Shown here: positions 1-14,284 of the stretch, piece by piece | Position numbering within the stretch: the stretch's first letter is position 1 | Layout: every line of letters starts with the position of its first letter | Assembly (NCBI GenBank): GCA_024362935.1 | Contig: JANCRA010000040.1 | Coordinates: forward strand, 4,154,001-4,218,000 | Length of the DNA: 64,000 nt | Reading direction: 5' to 3' | From: Setophaga petechia | Taxonomy: Eukaryota > Chordata > Aves > Passeriformes > Parulidae | Made by a program: the position numbers and the translations under genes | The notes under the pieces: model-generated | Database searches by the model: none | The model's input: the letters and a program-made list of their open reading frames with translations, nothing else | Told to the model about the DNA's origin: nothing

Positions 1-3000
1 TATGTTCTTTTTTTTTTCTTCTTATTTGGAATATGTGGTAAAATTTAATATGAACAGCAGAGAACATAGGCATGCTGAAAGTAACTCTGTTAATGAGAAA
101 TCTAAACGAATTCCTTATAAGTTTGCATCAAACAGGATATATAAAAGAGTGTCTAATGGAAAAACTTTTTTTTTTCTTAACTGAGCATAAAAATAGTCAG
201 AGAATTGTATTTTTAAAGGCCATTCTAGTTCTATTAAACAGAAGAAATTATCTCATCGATGTTTTCTGGTAAGAACTACATTAAGGAAGAACTTGCTAAT
301 ATATCTCATCCATAACTTTTCTTATCTCAGGGATAGGACACTCAGAGAAGCCCAGGTTTTGTGTAATTCTGTCTGAGACTGGGAGGATGGAGATAGGATG
401 GGAAGAGTACTTGAAGAAAATGCTGCTCTGAAAGGGGTTCTACTTCTACCTCAGAGTCTAGCATGGCCAGAGGTGTTCTTCTGTGCATTTTGCATGCTCT
501 TGAACTGAGCCACTGATTAACTACTTCATTAGGCAGGGTATAGTCCAGCTCATTCAGATAAATTCTGCAATATATGCCAAAATATGGGGACTCCACTGTT
601 CTTCCTAAGTAGTGGTTTTTGGAAGTTTAATACATATCACCATCAAATTACACAGTTCAGGATTTTTTTCCCACCAAAAACAGTTGTGAGAATAATAAAA
701 AAAAAAAAAACAACAAAACAAGTTGAACTTCCATTCTTTATTAGAGTACTTTTCTGTCTCTTATAAGACATATAGCATTAGAACCAGAGAGGGTACTACT
801 GGGATGGTAAAAGTGTAAAACAAAGAAACCTTCTATGTTTCCTAGAATAATATTTGGGAAAACACACTTGAGCTAGCTCTCATGAAACACAGTTGGATAT
901 CTAAACCTTTGAACTCCAGAGGTGTCAATTTAGTTCTGTAAAAGATGTTTTTAATCTAGTTTGATGTGGGAGGTATTTTTAGAAACTATACACTCTTCAG
1001 GACTCTAAATCAGCTTCCTGTTGAGATACAGATCTCCAAGTGGGTGATGTCTGTTAACCTCACACATAGCTGACACACAGTTGGCCAGACTCTACTTAGA
1101 GGAAGTGCCATCTGAATTTGTATGAAACTGGGTATTGAGATGAAGTTCAACATCCAGACAAAGTTTTTGAGGATTACAAAATTATCAAGAGTCTGTTTCA
1201 TTTTAATGCCTCCAGCAGAAATGTAATTTCTGGATACTCCTCACTAAACCAGAGTATTCCTGTGTGAGGATTTTCATCCAGGATGATAGACATTAATCCA
1301 GAGGTCTGCATCAGTTGAAAAATGCTCCTTTCCATGGTACAGTCTGAAATGCCAGCAACAGTATTTGATCTACTCAGGACCTCCAGTAGTGAACCATTTT
1401 GCTAAGATGCTAAAAAAACACTCTTAATTGAGACAGCTCTTGCAGATTTATCCAAAACCTCAGACAATTCCTCTGCCAATCCCTATTACCTCCCACTTTG
1501 TCTAGCTTCCACACATGCCAACTGCCTTTCAGTCTGAAGCCTTGCTAGACATTTAGAAATCAGGGAAAAAATATTGTATCTCTGTGCTGAAAAGCATATG
1601 TACAGTAAAAAAATTAAACTTCTCATTTGTTTGTTTGTTACTTCAGAAGGCTCTTTCCTCCAGCAGTGTGACAAGAACACAGGGTATACTGAAATTTAGG
1701 ATTTCCATGGTGCAACAGTCTCATGATTTCTTAATAACACTGATCTTTAATCATAGAGAGGTTTTCAGTTGTTGTGACAGTATTATGGGACATTATGTTA
1801 ATATGAGTAGTACCAAAGTCTACTGAGGAAAAAAAGCTCATTGTTATAATTTCAAGTTAGTTGGTTGATTTTAGTTTTTTTTCAGTTTTTCATTTGCATG
1901 CAATAGAAGTCTTTTTCTCCTTTGATTCAATAATTGTAAAGAGTTCTTACTCAGTAAGTTAAAAAAAAAAACTTCCTAAATCCAGTGTTTGATAAAATCT
2001 AATAATCCACTAAATGACTTTACATTTCTTCAAAAACACATGTCCTTACCTTCACTTCTAGCAGTGGTTCACAATTTTATTGGAGTGACAAAAGACCAAG
2101 CATGCTGGCTCATGAAATATTCCTCTATACATTGTCCCTAACACTGACCAAAGGCCATGCCTAGAGAAGGATTGGGACATTTTTCCCAAAGCTCTTTCAG
2201 CCAGCAATCCCTTTTGGCACAGAAGTCACATTTATCTCTGGAATTTTTTTTTTTAATTTAGCAACTCTTTGCTCTCAATTCTCTCTACTACTGACCCATA
2301 TAAACTCAGATCCACAAAATCCTGTGGAAAGCATATGTATTCTGCCTGGATAAAACATTGTCCTTTATTTTCTTTTTTACCTTGCTCCTGCTGATTATAT
2401 TTTGTAACTTCTAGCCTTTTTTTTTTTTTATATGCCTTTTTGTGGCCCCCTAATAATTTTATGTAATCTTCTCTCAGTCTTCCCTTTCTCAGGCTATGTA
2501 GTCTTAGTTACTCAGCCATTGCTCACACAAAAGAGTTTTCATAACATCATTGCTGATTTCCTTTGGACCATTATCCAAACATAGCGGGTTTTTTTTGAGT
2601 AAAGAATTCATTCACAGAACGAATCTTAGGTGTGGGAAAACCGTGGTAGCTTTGTGATGTTCTTGGTTCTGTTCTTCACACAGTTTCTATTACCCAGTAT
2701 TTGTTTTCCCTTTTGACTTCTGAGTATGGAGCAAATATCTTCAGTGATTGATCTTGGCTCCAAGATTGCTCCTGAGTCACAATGAGACCATAATCTTATG
2801 TTACTAGGATTTATTTTGTTGCTGGGGATTTTTTTTTTTTTATTGTATTATGTAAGGAAAATACAAAAATATACTATCCTAAAAATATGAAAATTTTTTA
2901 CTGATTCAGATCCTGTCTCAGTTGATGGCAATAGAAAGTAGTGTCTAAGAAAAGCACAGGAGCCTGTCCATTTTGTGAAGTACTTTGTATTCCTATGTAG

Positions 3001-3885
3001 TAGGTAATTTCTGTAATTCTTCTTTTCTGCTTCAGCGTCTATAGTCAGTGCTTTACAGGTGTTCAACCATACATGTCTAAACATACATTTTTGGTATCTA
3101 TTGCTGGAGATACTGTCCATTATTTTTTTTATTGTTATTTGAACCCGCTAGGAATTTTCAACCCTGGGGAATGCCACTGCTGACTCTTTTCCCCACTGAG
3201 AATTGAACATTAATCTTTACTTTCATACCTTTTAATGAGATTTCAGTATTAAAAAAAATAACCTTCTGCCTACTTCTGTCACAATTTAGATTCTGGAAAG
3301 CCTCAATTTTCAAATGGCCCAACAGACTGAGGATTAAGTAATACTTTATTTGTCAATATATTTAAAGTAAAGAACCCTCTAGGCTTATTTTACCCAGGCT
3401 ATAAAATATCTGGGATAAAGGCAAAATTGTATGAAGAATGAAATTAGAAAAAGTGAATCTTCATGAAAAGAAAATATGCTGGAATAAATACATTATTTTA
3501 AGCCCCTGTCAGGTAAGGAGGCCGTGAATGGCTGCCAGTGGGATCAGTAAGAATAAGTTTTGTCATACAAATCTAACTGTGGATTTTATACTCTTTGTAC
3601 AGCATGGTTAAGTGTTAAGTGTTATATGTTAAGTAATAGAGAGGGAGTATATAGTACTGCTTTTGATTTTTCTGCTTTGGTCTGAACTTTCTAAAGGAAT
3701 CTAAAAAAAAATCTAGATTGGACTAGGGGACAAATGTAAAAATAGCTAGAAAACTACATTCTAAGAATACTTGGTGGCAGTTATTAATTAGGTAGGAAGA
3801 GAACACTGACCCTATATTATTAAACTCTAAAATGTTTATTCTAGGCCTATTTCTAGTTGCTACTTTCTGTAAGAATCTAATGATT
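1..3885. other. AT-rich non-coding sequence
   Basis: No gene, RNA or recognisable repeat. There are short A or T runs (695-710, 2420-2431, 2828-2840) and open frames no longer than 90 codons on both strands that fit chance. It is either 5' flank or 5'-UTR intron of the CNTN5-like gene. Confidence 0.5.
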
Positions 3886-4697
3886 TGTAGTGGGTTGTCC
3901 CTGGCTGGATGTCAGGCACCTGCCAAAGCTGTTCTCTCACTCCTCTCAGCAGCTGGACAGGGGAGAGAAAGCATAGAGAGGGTTCATGAGTTGAGGACTG
4001 GGAGAGACCACTCATCAAATACCATCGTGGGCAAAACAGGCTCAAATTAGAGATATTGACTGAATTTATTACTACAATATCAGAGCAGGATAATAAGTAA
4101 AATAAAACCTTTAAAAATGCCTAAAAACCTCCCTTCCTCCTTTCCAGCTCTATCTTCTCTCCCCGTGGTGCAAAGAGATGGGGAATGGGGGTTATGGTCA
4201 GTTCATCACCTGAGGTTTTCTCCTGCTGCTCCTGGAGAGGACTCCTTCTCCTGCTCCAGCATGGGGCTCCTCCCATGGGAGGTAGTTCTCCATGAACTTC
4301 AACGTGAGTCCATCCCCAAACTGCTGAAGTGTGGATCGCTCTTCCATAGGGTGCAGTCCTTCAAGGAAAGGCTGCTCCAGCAGGGGCTTCTCTCTCTGTC
4401 TCAGTTCTGGTGCCTGGATCGCCTCTTCCCTCTCCTCCCCTGACCTTGGTGTCTGCAGAGTAATTCCTCTCACATATTCTCATACCAATCTTCTCTGGCC
4501 ACAATTACATCTGTGCAATAACTTTTCTTATCCTTCTGAAATCTGTTATCACAGAGGCTTTACAAATGTTTCTAATTGGGCCAGCCTCAATCAGCTGCAC
4601 ATCCAGGGATTGGCTCTGCTGGACACTGAGGACACTTCTGGCAGCTTCTCACTGTAGCCCCCCCACTACCAAAGTTTGGCCATGCAAACCCAATGCA
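3886..4697 (-). mobile_element. Solo LTR of an avian endogenous retrovirus (probably ERVL-type)
   Basis: An 812-base element begins TGTAGTGGGTT and ends AACCCAATGCA, an imperfect terminal inverted repeat. It resembles a common bird LTR with a CTGGCTGGATG-CAGG start, repeated 'CTGCTCCAGC-TGGG' units in the middle (about 4225-4395), a TTGGTGTCTGCAGAG block (4446-4460) and a run of C (4659-4665) close to the end. Flanks are TGATT (3881-3885) and TGATG (4698-4702), a 5-base duplication with one mismatch, which fits ERVL-type integration. On the minus strand an AATAAA lies at 4065-4070, near the 3' end as expected. The family name is from memory and not certain. Open frames on both strands here are LTR sequence, not genes. 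Confidence 0.75.
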
Positions 4698-4702
4698 TGA
4701 TG

Positions 4703-7700
4703 GAATAGGGAGCTTCATATTAAATTGCAGGTTACAGCTACCTCACTGTGAATATTGGAAGGTATTGAAATTATCATGACAAACTGGAGCAATCATATAG
4801 GAGAGAAAAATATGGAAACCAACATGTATAACCTGAAAATACTATCTTACATAAGAACAAACTGCGTTGGTAAGAGATGCCAAGTAAAAGCTCATGAGAT
4901 CACAAGGTGAAAATGAAATGTAAAAGACATGTTGCTGCCCAAATGGGAATATCCTTAGATGAACAATCTTGCCCTCTTTTGGACAGGGCAAACATACAGA
5001 AAACAAAATATTTTTTAAGTAAGTTGTACAATAGTAGTTCTCAGTTGGAAAAAATACCTAACACTTTATATGTGACTGATTTAGAAATATGTGCAGCTAC
5101 TGGCAAGTCTAGAGAGAAACAATGAGAACAATCAGAGGCAGTGAATTTATTTGTGAAAACAGATTGACTAATTTAAGACTGTCTGCCTTGAAGAATATAT
5201 AATTCATATGAAATAAAGAAACCTCCTAAACCATAAAAAGCTATAGCAGACATGTAACCACCATTTTTTTCAATATAGAAACCTTCTAAAATAAAAGAAG
5301 CAAGGAAGTTACCACCATTTTTTCAGTATGCAAAGTGGATGAGATGAGATTTGTAGCTCAGGTTCCAGAGACAAAGATACAGATAGTCTGATGCTGATAA
5401 GGAATAATATCTAATTACAGATTGAATAAAATGCATAATGCAATTGCAAAGTTTCTATTATCAATGAAAGGGATAACAAAAGATTGGACAAATTCTCATC
5501 AAAAATGATGTCAGTGAAATTGATGCATTATAGGGGCAGGGTAACCTTCTCTAGTGAGTCACTCAAAGTTTTTGATATTTTGATCAGAATCTTTAGCTCT
5601 TAACACAAGGTAAATTGATAATATTAGTAAGTAGATAATAATGAACAGATTAGAGAATTGAAAAATAAATACTAGATAGGTTTCCTGAGGAAAATGAGAT
5701 ATTTAAATTTGGACTATGTGAGAAATTTCGCTATTTGCTTTCTCTTAGTTCAAGTTTAGACAGCTTAAAACCGTTTGCTCTCTAAGATAGAATGCAAAGG
5801 AATAGAAATATGTATGTAATATTCCTGATAATCTTGCTGCCTCACTGCAACAGCTACAAATCAGCTTAAATGTTGGGTAATTACTTCTTATGATTATTTA
5901 TCTTATTAAACAGCAATTCAGATTGAGGTTGAAACAGTACTTAATGTACCAGGAATGAAAATGAACCTACTTAAGGATGAGAAATGATCTATGACAATCA
6001 ATACTAAATGGTTGCAATGGGAATGGTCGTGGAGCAGCACAAAGAAAAGCAGACTGCCTTAGGAGTCGTGCCAGGTCCAAGGTGTTTGTTCTGTACAGAG
6101 ACTTTTTGCAATTTGGAACTGAATTGTCTAAAGAGTGCTTAAATTGAGTTAAAACGCATTCTCCTTTTTAAGTAGTCTTGATGAGTTTTCTGATGATCTG
6201 GAGAGCTCTGACAGACAATACAATCTTTTCGGCTTCAGGATAATGAGAAATTATGGGTGCAGCAGAAAAATACATATTTTCTAAAAAATTAGTATTGTTT
6301 ATTAACCTGCTTATCTTCAGTCATGGTCTCTGTTTGTTTGGTTTTAATCATGAAACACCATAGCTTTCAAGTTAGTATGCTTTCTACAGATGTAAGAGTT
6401 AGTAGAGTGTTATTTTATATAAAAACATGTATTTCTGCATTTAAATAATTGAAGTTGGTTGGTTTGGCTTTTAAGGGATTAATCCCCTATTTCATCTTGC
6501 ATTTAATCACTATTCAATTCATACACTACTGACCTTGGAGATTTTTTTCTGCCTGTTCATAATTTTTAATCTTTAACCTGAAGTTATGATTATCGGTGTA
6601 CTTTATACAGATTTCAACAGACCTCCTGAAATAATTTCATTTGCATTCATTTTGTTAAAAATGGAATTTTTCCGCATAAAGCAAATTATTCTAAATGTTT
6701 GGAGAATTTTTGCTTTTTGGGGACTTTTATAATTTTAATCTATATTCTTTTTAAAAAACCAGATTGTTTGATATAAAACTGACTGGTTCCTGCAAGCATT
6801 CCCAAATGTTAAAAGGTTAATGTTTTAGAAACATTTTGTTTGATGACTCTTTTTACTTTAAAGCTACATAAAGTAAACAAAAGGAGTGGAAAAGTTCAAG
6901 AAATAAGCATTTAATCTGGTTTAAAATAAATTTCTCAATTACCACTCAGAACTCTTGTGTTCAGGGTTTTGATGTGAATCACCTTTTTGCTCATTTTTGC
7001 TTTTATTTTTGTTTTAGTCATTGCAGCATTTTGAGTCAAATAACTAGTGAAAAATAATATTGTTATGATTTAACTAAGGAATACTTTTACAACCTTTTAA
7101 GAAACTATACTGGTCTTGCTTTCTGCTGTCTTATCCCATTTTTGGGAATGCTTAACTTGCAGCATATGAGGAGGTTTGCCAATTGGCATCCATATGTCAG
7201 TCTTATTTTAAAGTTAGAAGTGAGCATTCTGTACTTATCTGCTCATTGCAAATCAAAAAAATTACTGAAAATCTCCTGAACCAGCCAATTTCTTGAGCAC
7301 AGAAAATCTAGAGTACAAAACATAGCAAATCTATTACTTAATGAGGGCTTGTACTTCTCTTATATTTTCATATCCCAAAGATTCTGTAAAGAATGCATTT
7401 CAATAATAAGATTCATTTCTCTAATGTCTTGCTGAAGACGTGATAATGGAATTGTTAACTCTTGCCATGTTTTGGTTTTTTTTTTAAAGTATTTCATAGC
7501 AATATCCTCTATTTTTGTTAATATCTGTTTTGAAGCTCTACTCCTCTGAAGCAAGTAGTTGGCAATTTGGGTTTCTTAATAAAAATCTGAATATTGGATA
7601 TTCACAGACTGAGATGACTTAGAGATGACTCATTGTCGTTTTATTGGTGAATGTTTTCAGGTTTTTTTTATTATTTGCTTTTTTTTACTTGTCCACAAAG

Positions 7701-8036
7701 TACAAAAGTTGCACTTGTTTCAATGCTCTAATGGTTGAAATGGGATCTCTGCTGATTTAAAACCTACAAACTGCTTTAAATTGAACTTAAAAAGAGTCTT
7801 TATAGCAGGGTAAAAAAAAAAGGCTGGTAAAATCAGAAGGATCTGAAATATATTTTAAGACACTGAATGTTCTTATAAACTGTTTATACTCTAGCATTTT
7901 TGAATGGTGGTCAAAAGTCCAGCTATGCTTTGAACTTAAGGGAAAGTTTTGTTTGAGTAAATCACATTGACATTCAAGTTCCTTATATTGTTTTATTTCA
8001 AAAAAGAGAAAACACTCAAGGAAAATACTAAAAACA
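4703..8036. other. AT-rich non-coding sequence
   Basis: Apart from the diverged tandem duplication at 5214-5330, nothing is recognised. It is free of long open frames (longest 72 codons). Confidence 0.5.
5214..5330. repeat. Diverged tandem duplication, period about 54-60 bases
   Basis: AGAAACCTCCTAAA (5217) and AGAAACCTTCTAAA (5277) start two units that both end in TTACCACC or TAACCACC followed by ATTTTTT(T)CA (5256-5272 and 5310-5325). Internal indels make the period uneven, so the duplication is old. Confidence 0.75.
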
Positions 8037-8525
8037 AGAGAATTCTAGAAAAGCTTGTGTTGGAAGGGACATCAAAGTTTATCTAGTTCCAACCCTGCCA
8101 TGGGTAAGACACCTTCCACTGGGCTATTTTCCTCCAAGCCCCATCCAGCCTGGCCTTGACCACTTCCAGGAATGGGGCAGCCACAACTTTTCTGGGAAAC
8201 CTGTGACAGTGTCTCACCACCCTCACAGTAAAGAATTATTTTATAATATCTAATATAAACCTACTCTCAGTTTAAAACCACTTACCCTTGTCCTGTCACT
8301 ACATGCTCTTGTAAACACTGTTCTTGGAGCCCCCTTCAGGTACTGGAAGGTAGCAAATAGGTCACATCGAAACCATCTTCTTTCTAGATTGAAAAAAGCC
8401 AACTCACTCATCTTTCCCTAACAGGAGAGGTGCTCCATCCCTCTAATTATCCTGGTGGTTCCTCTTTGAACTCACTCCAACAACTGTCCTTCCTGTGCTC
8501 ATCTAAATTCGGATCTCAGCTCTTG
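8037..8525 (-). mobile_element. CR1 LINE 3' fragment
   Basis: Reads as the complement of a CR1 3' end: GTGTTGGAAGGGACATCAAAG-TTATCTAGTTCCAACCCTGCCATGGG, then CCATCCAGCCTGGCCTTGACCACTTCCAGGAATGGGGC, and further CR1 sequence up to about CCTTCCTGTGCTCA. Moderately diverged with small indels. The right boundary (5' truncation point of the element) is approximate. Confidence 0.9.
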
Positions 8526-11500
8526 GGAACTAAAGAGGAAATTATCTGTGCCCACTGACTGGCTGTGACTTGCATGATTTTATGAATTAAGCAAAAAATT
8601 TTTAGTAGTAATGATGAAATGCCATATTGTGAGATACTGTTAAAACCTTGTGGGGAACTCTGTGCATGAATGCATATTTCTGTTCAGTAAAGGAAGCACT
8701 TACAAAGTGCACTCACAGAGAAGGAGATATTTAACAAGGTCTCAAATGAAAAAAAAAAACATATATAATAAAGCAACAAATGAAATGCAATTGTCCTTAA
8801 ATGTTAAGGAATGGCAATTCTTACCAATAAGAAAAGTGTGAACAAAAGATAGTCTTTGAGAATTGGGCCTGTAAAGTTCAGGAAAATGATACCTACATAC
8901 ACTTCTCGATAATATTGGAGTTTTCAAATAGAATTCCTTTTCACTCTCACACATCATATTTTCTACACAGAAGATATAATTCATTCACTGAAAATGAAAA
9001 TTAAATTGAAATTGCTTTCTTAAGAACTATTTAAAGAACAGATGGGCAATAAAGCATTTCTAATAAAAAGAAAAATCTTCTAAAAAACGGTACCTGCTAA
9101 AGTCTTTAAATAATCTGATGCAGACAAAATGAATTCAGAAATCATGAATACCCCTAAACATATGGGTTTATGACATTTGAAGCACTGTATTTAAGGCAGC
9201 AGATATATGTTTAAAATATTAAATGTTTGTATTGAATCTTAACAGTAAATATTAAAAATTCATTTTACTTGCTGCAATTGGCTTTTAGGGATTAAAAGAA
9301 AAAATAAGATTATTTTATGAACTGATAACTTATTCACTGAATTGTTCCAATCTATACTATGAAACCTTTTCTGTAATCATTCTAAGCATGGGTTTCAAAA
9401 GTCTTAGAATGACACATTTCATTCAACACTCAGACAAAGATCATCTCTCAGAAATGCCGCCAGTTGCTGTCCTTAAAACTGACCAATTTTACTCTGCTGT
9501 TTTATGAATTTCCGTGGAGGAATACAGAGAAAATTGGAGAACCAAGAAATAAAATTTAAATATTCTGTTGTAAGAAGTTTGTGGTTTCATATGATATATT
9601 TATTTTCATATTAGCTCTTCTCTACAGTCAGGGTTTGATAAGGATGGCTAGTTTTGGTCAGAACAGAGACAGCTGAGGTTACTGTAGCAATCCATCAGGA
9701 TGGCTGTACATGGTGTGCCCTCAATCAACTTTCATGGTCAAAAATGTGACAATGCAATGTCTTTATTTTCTATTTATTCCCTTGAGTACTCTAATAGTGA
9801 TATTGTTTGCTATTCTTGATAGTGAACTGTCATTTTTTGCTAAATTTTCCTAAATGTAACCTTTTTTGGAAATTACTTTCCTAAAGCTTCTGTGTCTTGA
9901 CTTGAAAAAGATTTTGTCTAGCCATTGAAGGAGTAAAAAGAATACTCACATGAGAATGCTTGCGCTGGCCCAGTCCTCTGAAAGCCTGAGAGATGAGGCA
10001 TCAGGCAGGATTTCAGTTCTAGTGCTAAATACATTTATTGACAAAAAGAAAATTTTTCCAATTTAAATACTCCCCAGACAACATCTTTTCTCCATTTATA
10101 CTTAGTCAGTCTTTTCTGGGTTAAAATTATCCTAAAAGTTGTTTAATTTCAGTCACTTGACCTTAAAAAATCAACCACTTCTAAAGATTTTTGAAACATA
10201 TGCATGGCTTTCATAAAACTTATGAAATACATTTAAAAATCACATGGTACTCCAAAGCTAAAAATTAAAGTCTGTATTAGACCAAAAGGTATGTTTACCT
10301 CCAGGGGTTTTGGAGAACAACCACCATAATGGCCCCTCAATGAAAACCCATGGGTTTTTTATTAGTTAATGGTACTGAAAAATTGTTACTTTTTTTTTTT
10401 CAAGAGTTTCTGATGTCTGAAATTATGCATTTTTCTTAGTGCACTGAATTAATTACCTCTGTTTTGAATCTCTGTCTATTCTTCATGGCATCTCTGTGTG
10501 TATTGAACCATGTACTTTAATCATTCTAGGGTATTTCTATGCATTGTTTATACCAGAATCTTTCACAACAATGACAATAGTATCCTCTCAATCTTCTGTA
10601 AAAAGGTAACTTCAAGATAATATCATATAGTTATGATGTTCTAGTATTATCAATAAATATTCTTTTGGTTGCAATTGTTTTGACAAAATGTGCTAGTCCT
10701 TTTTCTTGTCAAAGTGCAAAACATTCTGAAAAAGAATACTGTTTGAAGAGAGATATTTATAAGGTATTTGATTTTCTACTAGATTCAGGTGACAAATATA
10801 TATATGCCAAAAGTTAAGGACCACATTTAGTTTATGTATTTCACTTCAATACAGCCAGGATTTATTCTGAAGCTTCTTTTGTAAGATTTCTTTGGCAAAA
10901 CTGTTCAGTCTACATATTTCTCTATGAGGATTATAAAAGAAAAAATTAATTATGTTCATTTTTTATGAAGAAAATAAGTAATCTAGAAATTATAACTGGC
11001 TTTCAGCAGGACTAACTTAATAGAAGAGAAACAAGTGTTTATTAAATACATGGAATTTTTTATAGTTTACTAGCCTCAGAATTACATCAATATTAGGGGA
11101 AAGAATATGATGAATGCCTAAATTAACAAATCATTTAAATGTTTTCCAATATTTAATTATTGAAAACTTAGTAGATAAATATATATGCAGGGATGTGAAG
11201 TACATTTCAGGAGTTGTGCCAAAGTACACGCTACCTATAAGGACAAAATGTTTTCTATGGGAAATGCCTTTCATGAAAGTGAAATGTGATAATTTCTCAG
11301 ACTCCAAAGCGACTTGTGGTTTGGGGTTTTTTTCAGATGTACATTGGTCTGTATCTTCGTCACCCAGAAAACAGTGTACATTTTTTGCCATCTTTGCTAA
11401 GTAGATTAAAAAAAAAATATTTCCTTTCTTTCTCCTTATCAGTGCTGGCCACCCTTGTAAAACCGAATGCTTTGGGTTTTGATGCATGTCCTCTAGTGAA

Positions 11501-12879
11501 TCTTGCTAGGCTGAGGTGACACATCTATCTCCAGCTCTCCCAGCCTTTTTTGAAGCAAAGTTTACTGCCCCTGTGGAGGAGGTGATGAAGAGGAAATATG
11601 CTCTAGCATTTTTAGTTTGTGTTCTGAAGCAATAATTTAAACTCCTAATGAAAAGATAGGGTTTATGTGGTTTGGTTAGACCAGAATATGTTGTTCTCTC
11701 TTAAAAAACTGAAAGCTGCTGGCATTAGGCAAGACATTCTCTTTGGTGCAGTAATTTCCTAAAACACCCCTACAAGAGGACATTGATCAGAGCCCTTTGA
11801 TTTTGCCCTGCATCCTTTCTTGTACATTAGCATAGATTCTGCAACTTGGCTAAACTTGACAGAGTGTGACAGTACTTCTATCATGGAAATTGAACTTCAT
11901 TATTCAAGCAATATGTCAGGCATAATCCTCAATCCTTCTAAACCATGTTCCCCTCCTACCGAGCTATTTTAAGGTTTAGCCTATTTATTTAGTTTTTCAA
12001 TTTCAGAAGTGCCAAAATTGGTATCATAATGAAAAACCCATTGCATGAAATCAAGAGAAATTAAACCTTTTTGTGCCCACTTCCAAGTATGTGGAATCTG
12101 AACACTTATTTTATTGGATTCCACAGTTCATTTGAAGTGATGATGCATGTCATTGATAGACCCCTAATTTCCCACAAGCCTCTAAAATATGCTATCTCAG
12201 CAGCAGTTTTGCTTAGAATGTGCCTTTCTAATTCCAGCTATAAGGCTAAAGTATTCTGAGCAGCTGATGCCGTTTATATTTATTGTGCAGAAATTATTTT
12301 GCTACAGGTGCTGGTCATTTGCAGGTTTTTATAACTCTGTGAAAGCAGGATGATACCATCTTCATGTTGATCAAAGTGCTGAGACTAGGAAGTCCTAACA
12401 TTTCTAAGTGCTGTATCATCATATATTTAACTATAAGAGAAAGGCTTCTGTTGGCAGATGTAGTAGCTTTCTGCTATGTCATCAGCGTGAGGATAGATAG
12501 TAATTCAATTTTTCTTCCATAGTCTGGGTTGATACAATGTAAAATATACTCAAAATTAAAGGAAAAAAATACTATTAGCACAATATTTGGGAGTCATCCT
12601 CGTTGTTGGGGAACTCAACATGCTAGAAAGATAATTAAGTCATATCCAAATAAGACTTTTACTTTTTCTTGGCAATAAAATTTGATTAATCAATCAACCT
12701 ATTTTAAAAGTTTTAGATAAGCCATCTCTGAAATATTATGCTCCCAGTGCATTTATCTGGTTTATGTAAAAAGTGTAAACTTAGAACAGCTGAATGCATG
12801 CTAATGCCTGCTTGCCATGACTTTTAGTTGATCCTTCTGCATTTCACCATAATAAAGAAGGATTATCTCTTTTTCTCTC

Positions 12880-12970
12880 TCACACGCACACTTGTGCATG
12901 TCCAAACACATACACACACATACACACAAAAATGCATATATTTATACACACTCAAATGCATATATTTATA
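12880..12970. repeat. CA/TACA microsatellite with a 24-base duplicated unit
   Basis: Interrupted CA and CATACA repeats run from about 12880 to 12929. AAATGCATATATTTATA then occurs twice, at 12930-12946 and 12954-12970. Confidence 0.85.
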
Positions 12971-13480
12971 GTCTCTGGTTCATACACTGTGTTTGACAAA
13001 GAGCTGTTGTGTCTCTCATTCATACATTTAGCTGTGATATTGGCTAAAAACTTTAAGAATACAAATAAAATCCAGAAAAGTAGGCTTCTAATTTAACAAG
13101 ACTGTAAAGTATTCAAATCTTATTTTAATATCTAATCTTACATGTCAAGTGAAAAAAGACATTTTAATTTATTTGAAAGAATATAAGCAGAGATTTTATT
13201 ATCAAATAATACTTTTAATTATAAATGAGGTAGTCTGGTACAGAAAAAATAATAATATTAAAAATGGTCTCTTTAATGTGAGAGCTCACTTGCTGTTTGC
13301 AACTAAGATTACTGTACAAGAATAAAGAGATTTCAACTGCATTCTTAGTTCCCATAGACATCTAATTCTTTGGTATTGGCTTTCTTCTCTGGAAGTTTAT
13401 GTAATATGACAGGTCATATGTTTTTAGCTGACAATTTCAACTGTGAATATTCTTGTATATGGTCACAGGAGAAGGTTGGG

Positions 13481-13505
13481 TTGTTTGTTTGTTTGTTTGT
13501 TTGTT
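13481..13505. repeat. (GTTT)n microsatellite
   Basis: About six uninterrupted GTTT units. Confidence 0.9.
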
Positions 13506-14284
13506 GAATGAAATGCTGATTTTTCAAACAGATTTCAAAAGTTGATTTGATACTACTAAATTTTTTGTTGATCTACCAATAGCTAAGGTTCACCCTAGTA
13601 ACATTGCTACATGGAAATGGCATCCAAATTAGACAAATGCATGTCATAAAATATCACTATCAGTTATGGTGAGTAAATCATAAGCATGGGCAGAACAGAT
13701 GACTTGACAGTTCATTAGGAAAGACGGGAGTCAGGAAGCAAGACATTTTAATAGCCAAAATGTCTGATGTTCTAGACAACTAGACCTAATATACCAAGAA
13801 AGAGAGAGGAAAATCAGAGTTTGTTGAAATTAATTTCTGTCCAACCCTCTTGTAAAAGTTCCTACACCAGGAGGTTAATTTAGTACAAAGATAGCCATTG
13901 GAAAACTTGAATTTATCAGATTTTTTTTCTCTCTATATTCATACTGCTAGCATTTAGGAGTAAAGATACTGAGTGTAAGAAGTGAGAATAATAAGATAGT
14001 TTTATTCTGAGATAGAAAGTTGTGAATAAGACAAGACACACTGGAGGACTGGATGAAAGGGATTAGTCCTTTCAGCCCCACAAAAACATAACTGTTGCCA
14101 TGTTTTCAGTAACGGATTATTTAAGAAGCTTGAGAAGCATTTTGGAAGAAAAAGGTATGGGGTAATTGTCCATCTGCCAGGCCTTTGTCTGAAAAATGCA
14201 AAACAACTTGAGATAAGGATAAAAGCATTTAGGAAGCAGATACAAGTATCTGCTTGCTTTAAAAGTGTGAGCCATAGATTTGCT

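Larger units (their letters stand above)
8526..14284. other. AT-rich non-coding sequence with microsatellites
   Basis: Holds the CA and GTTT microsatellites at 12880-12970 and 13481-13505. The overlapping open frames at 11114-11519 on both strands show no protein-like pattern. Nothing else is recognised. Confidence 0.5.

Noticed and set aside
4117..4657. Overlapping 91-108 codon frames on both strands
   Set aside because: They lie wholly inside the LTR at 3886-4697 and are repeat sequence.
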